From NCBI GenBank assembly GCA_049459795.1, contig JBMUDS010000049.1:1-5523 (forward strand): a stretch of DNA of 5,523 bases, given 5' to 3'. The stretch comes from SYAN01 sp049459795. GTDB taxonomy: Bacteria; Actinomycetota; Actinomycetes; Nanopelagicales; Nanopelagicaceae. Shown piece by piece: positions 3,930 through 5,523 of the stretch. The position numbers and the translations under genes are program-made. Each line of letters starts with the position of its first letter. Within the stretch, counting starts at the first letter, position 1. The notes below the pieces were generated by a model. The model ran no database searches, was not told the DNA's origin, and worked only from the letters and a program-made list of their open reading frames with translations.

Positions 3930-5523
3930 ATGAGCCCAAAAAAGCCCCAGGATGGCGATACAGCCACGAAAAATTACGACGCTTCAGCGATCACCGTCCT
4001 TGAAGGGCTCGAGGCGGTACGTAAGCGCCCGGGCATGTATATCGGCTCTACGGGTGAGCGGGGCCTCCACCACTTGGTCTATGAGGTGGTCGATAACTCG
4101 GTAGATGAATCCCTAGCCGGTTACTGCGACAGGATCGATGTAACCCTCCGCGCCGATGGCGGCGTCGAAGTGATCGATAACGGCCGCGGTATCCCCGTCG
4201 ATCTCCACCCCGTCGAAAAACGCCCCGCGCTTGAAGTCGTCCTCACAGTCCTCCACGCTGGCGGAAAGTTTGGAGATGGCGGCTACTCGGTCTCAGGTGG
4301 TCTCCATGGAGTGGGTATCTCTGTCGTCAACGCACTCAGTGAACAACTCGCAGTGCAAGTCCAACGCGATGGTTTCTTCTGGGATCAAAGCTATTCACTC
4401 GGTGTCCCTAATGCTCCACTCAAGAAAGGATCCGCGACGACCGATACTGGAACTCGCGTCACCTTCTGGCCATCAAAAGACATCTTCGAAACAACCGATT
4501 TCTCTTTCGAGACGCTTTCTGCTCGCTTCCGAGAAATGGCATTTCTAAATAAAGGTCTCATAATTGCTCTTACCGATGAACGACCAGGACACGTCAACGA
4601 TAAAGGTGAACAACTATCGGTTACATATCGATACGACGGCGGCATCAAGGATTTCGTCAAACATCTCAATCAAACGAAAGGCGCGACCCATAAGTCGATC
4701 ATCGCTTTCGAATCAGAGGACAAGAAGACCAAGATCTCACTTGAGATAGCGATGCAATGGAATACCGGATTCTCTGAATCGGTCTATACCTTCGCAAACA
4801 CCATCAATACCCATGAAGGTGGAACCCATGAAGAGGGTTTCAGAACCGCACTCACGTCGATCGTCAATAAAGCAGGCGAAGAGTGGGGTTTCATAAAGAA
4901 GAAAGAAGACCGATTGACTGGTGATGACATCCGCGAAGGTCTCACCGCGATCGTCTCGATCAAGATCGCAGAACCACAATTCGAGGGACAGACGAAAACG
5001 AAACTTGGAAACACCGAAGCTAAATCCTTCACTCAAAAAGTAGTCAACGACTTCCTCTCTGAATGGTTCGAACGAAACCCCAGCGAAGGTAAGGAAATCG
5101 TTCGTAAGTGCATCGATGCAGCAGCAGCCCGGGTCGCCGCACGAAAAGCCCGCGATCTATCTCGAAGCCGTAAAGGCCTCTTGGAAGGCCGCGGTATGCC
5201 AGGAAAACTCGCTGATTGCCAATGGACCGAACCGGAGAAGTGCGAGCTATATATCGTCGAGGGAGATTCCGCGGGTGGTTCCACAAAAGGTGGCCGCGAC
5301 TCTAGGTACCAAGCAGTCCTTCCCATCCGAGGAAAGATCCTTAATGTCGAGAAAGCACGGATTGATCGCGTTCTACAAAACAATGAAGTTCAAGCATTGA
5401 TTACCGCCCTCGGCACCGGAATCCACGACGATTTCGATATCGCAAAGCTCCGCTATCACAAAATCATCTTGATGGCCGATGCTGATGTCGATGGTCAACA
5501 CATCCGCACCCTTCTTCTCACAC
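3930..5523 (+). CDS. gyrB: DNA gyrase subunit B (5' part, 3' end outside the window)
   Basis: GyrB provides the ATPase and part of the metal-binding cleavage centre of the A2B2 gyrase that introduces negative supercoils. The frame stays open for 531 codons to the window edge, about four fifths of a typical actinobacterial GyrB. Seen in order: RKRPGMYIGSTGERGLHHL (31-49), GHKL ATPase N-box EVVDNSVDE (52-60), DNGRGIP (83-89), ATP-lid region with SGGLHGVG (122-129), Arg146 equivalent to the coumarin-contact Arg of E. coli, then the transducer domain, TOPRIM EGDSAGGS (444-451) with catalytic Glu, and the Mg-binding DADVD (517-521). The segment after EGDSAGGS reads TKGGRDSRYQ, where Ala-Lys is nearly universal. 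ATG 3930 gives a 16-residue tail before the conserved YDASAITVLEGLEAVR; GTG 3891 in frame would add 13 residues. The first third is much GC-richer than the rest. gyrA is expected next. Confidence 0.96.
   Translation, partial: MSPKKPQDGDTATKNYDASAITVLEGLEAVRKRPGMYIGSTGERGLHHLVYEVVDNSVDESLAGYCDRIDVTLRADGGVEVIDNGRGIPVDLHPVEKRPALEVVLTVLHAGGKFGDGGYSVSGGLHGVGISVVNALSEQLAVQVQRDGFFWDQSYSLGVPNAPLKKGSATTDTGTRVTFWPSKDIFETTDFSFETLSARFREMAFLNKGLIIALTDERPGHVNDKGEQLSVTYRYDGGIKDFVKHLNQTKGATHKSIIAFESEDKKTKISLEIAMQWNTGFSESVYTFANTINTHEGGTHEEGFRTALTSIVNKAGEEWGFIKKKEDRLTGDDIREGLTAIVSIKIAEPQFEGQTKTKLGNTEAKSFTQKVVNDFLSEWFERNPSEGKEIVRKCIDAAAARVAARKARDLSRSRKGLLEGRGMPGKLADCQWTEPEKCELYIVEGDSAGGSTKGGRDSRYQAVLPIRGKILNVEKARIDRVLQNNEVQALITALGTGIHDDFDIAKLRYHKIILMADADVDGQHIRTLLLT

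Noticed and set aside
4231..4548. 105-codon + strand frame inside gyrB
   Set aside because: Overlaps the gyrB frame, which encodes the conserved ATPase motifs through this stretch; its translation is Ser-rich and unlike any family I know.
5033..5383. 116-codon antisense frame inside gyrB
   Set aside because: Antisense to the TOPRIM-coding segment, composition of a shadow frame, no start signal.

Overview
This window is the replication-initiation locus of a bacterial chromosome. All genes lie on the + strand in the order dnaA (3' part) – origin-like intergenic region – dnaN – recF – dciA (DUF721) – gyrB (5' part). That order, the actinobacterial wording of RecF (HGESWS signature), of DciA (SWRKG...GPRDTYG tail) and of GyrB (RKRPGMYIGSTGERGLHHL), and frequent GTG/ATG starts with tight gene overlaps all point to the phylum Actinobacteria (Actinomycetota). 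GC is only moderate (roughly 45-50% over most of the window, by eye) and dnaN runs directly into recF with no gnd-like gene between them. This fits a small-genome, moderate-GC actinobacterium (for example a freshwater acI/Nanopelagicales-type or acidimicrobial lineage) better than a high-GC Streptomyces or Mycobacterium. The exact lineage is a guess.

Region by region: 1-794 is the C-terminal 263 residues of DnaA, from the Walker B strand to the stop. 795-1096 is a non-coding, AT-richer stretch with a run of same-strand DnaA boxes just after the dnaA stop, a further box at 966-974 followed by a TTA-TTA-CTA run (a possible DnaA-trio unwinding element), a perfect 7-bp dyad (1001-1020) and a 10-bp palindrome just before the dnaN ribosome-binding site. 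I read it as oriC. 1097-2224 is dnaN (sliding clamp), 2237-3334 recF and 3331-3786 dciA. dnaN and recF are separated by 12 nt, and recF and dciA overlap by 4 nt (ATGA), so the three probably form one transcription unit. 3787-3929 is a 143-nt leader before gyrB with a DnaA box, overlapping inverted repeats that could form a pseudoknot burying a perfect Shine-Dalgarno sequence, and a possible promoter very close to the gyrB start. 3930 to the window end is gyrB, 531 codons, open at the right edge.

Together the genes supply the initiator (DnaA), its target (oriC), a DciA-type helicase loader/operator, the polymerase clamp (DnaN), a gap-repair/fork-restart ATPase (RecF) and the gyrase ATPase subunit that relieves supercoils ahead of forks. 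No mobile element, CRISPR array, tRNA or rRNA is visible. The gene content is conventional; the less ordinary signals are regulatory or compositional: the candidate unwinding element in oriC, the structured gyrB leader with an orphan DnaA box, and a sharp GC and codon-use change inside gyrB.
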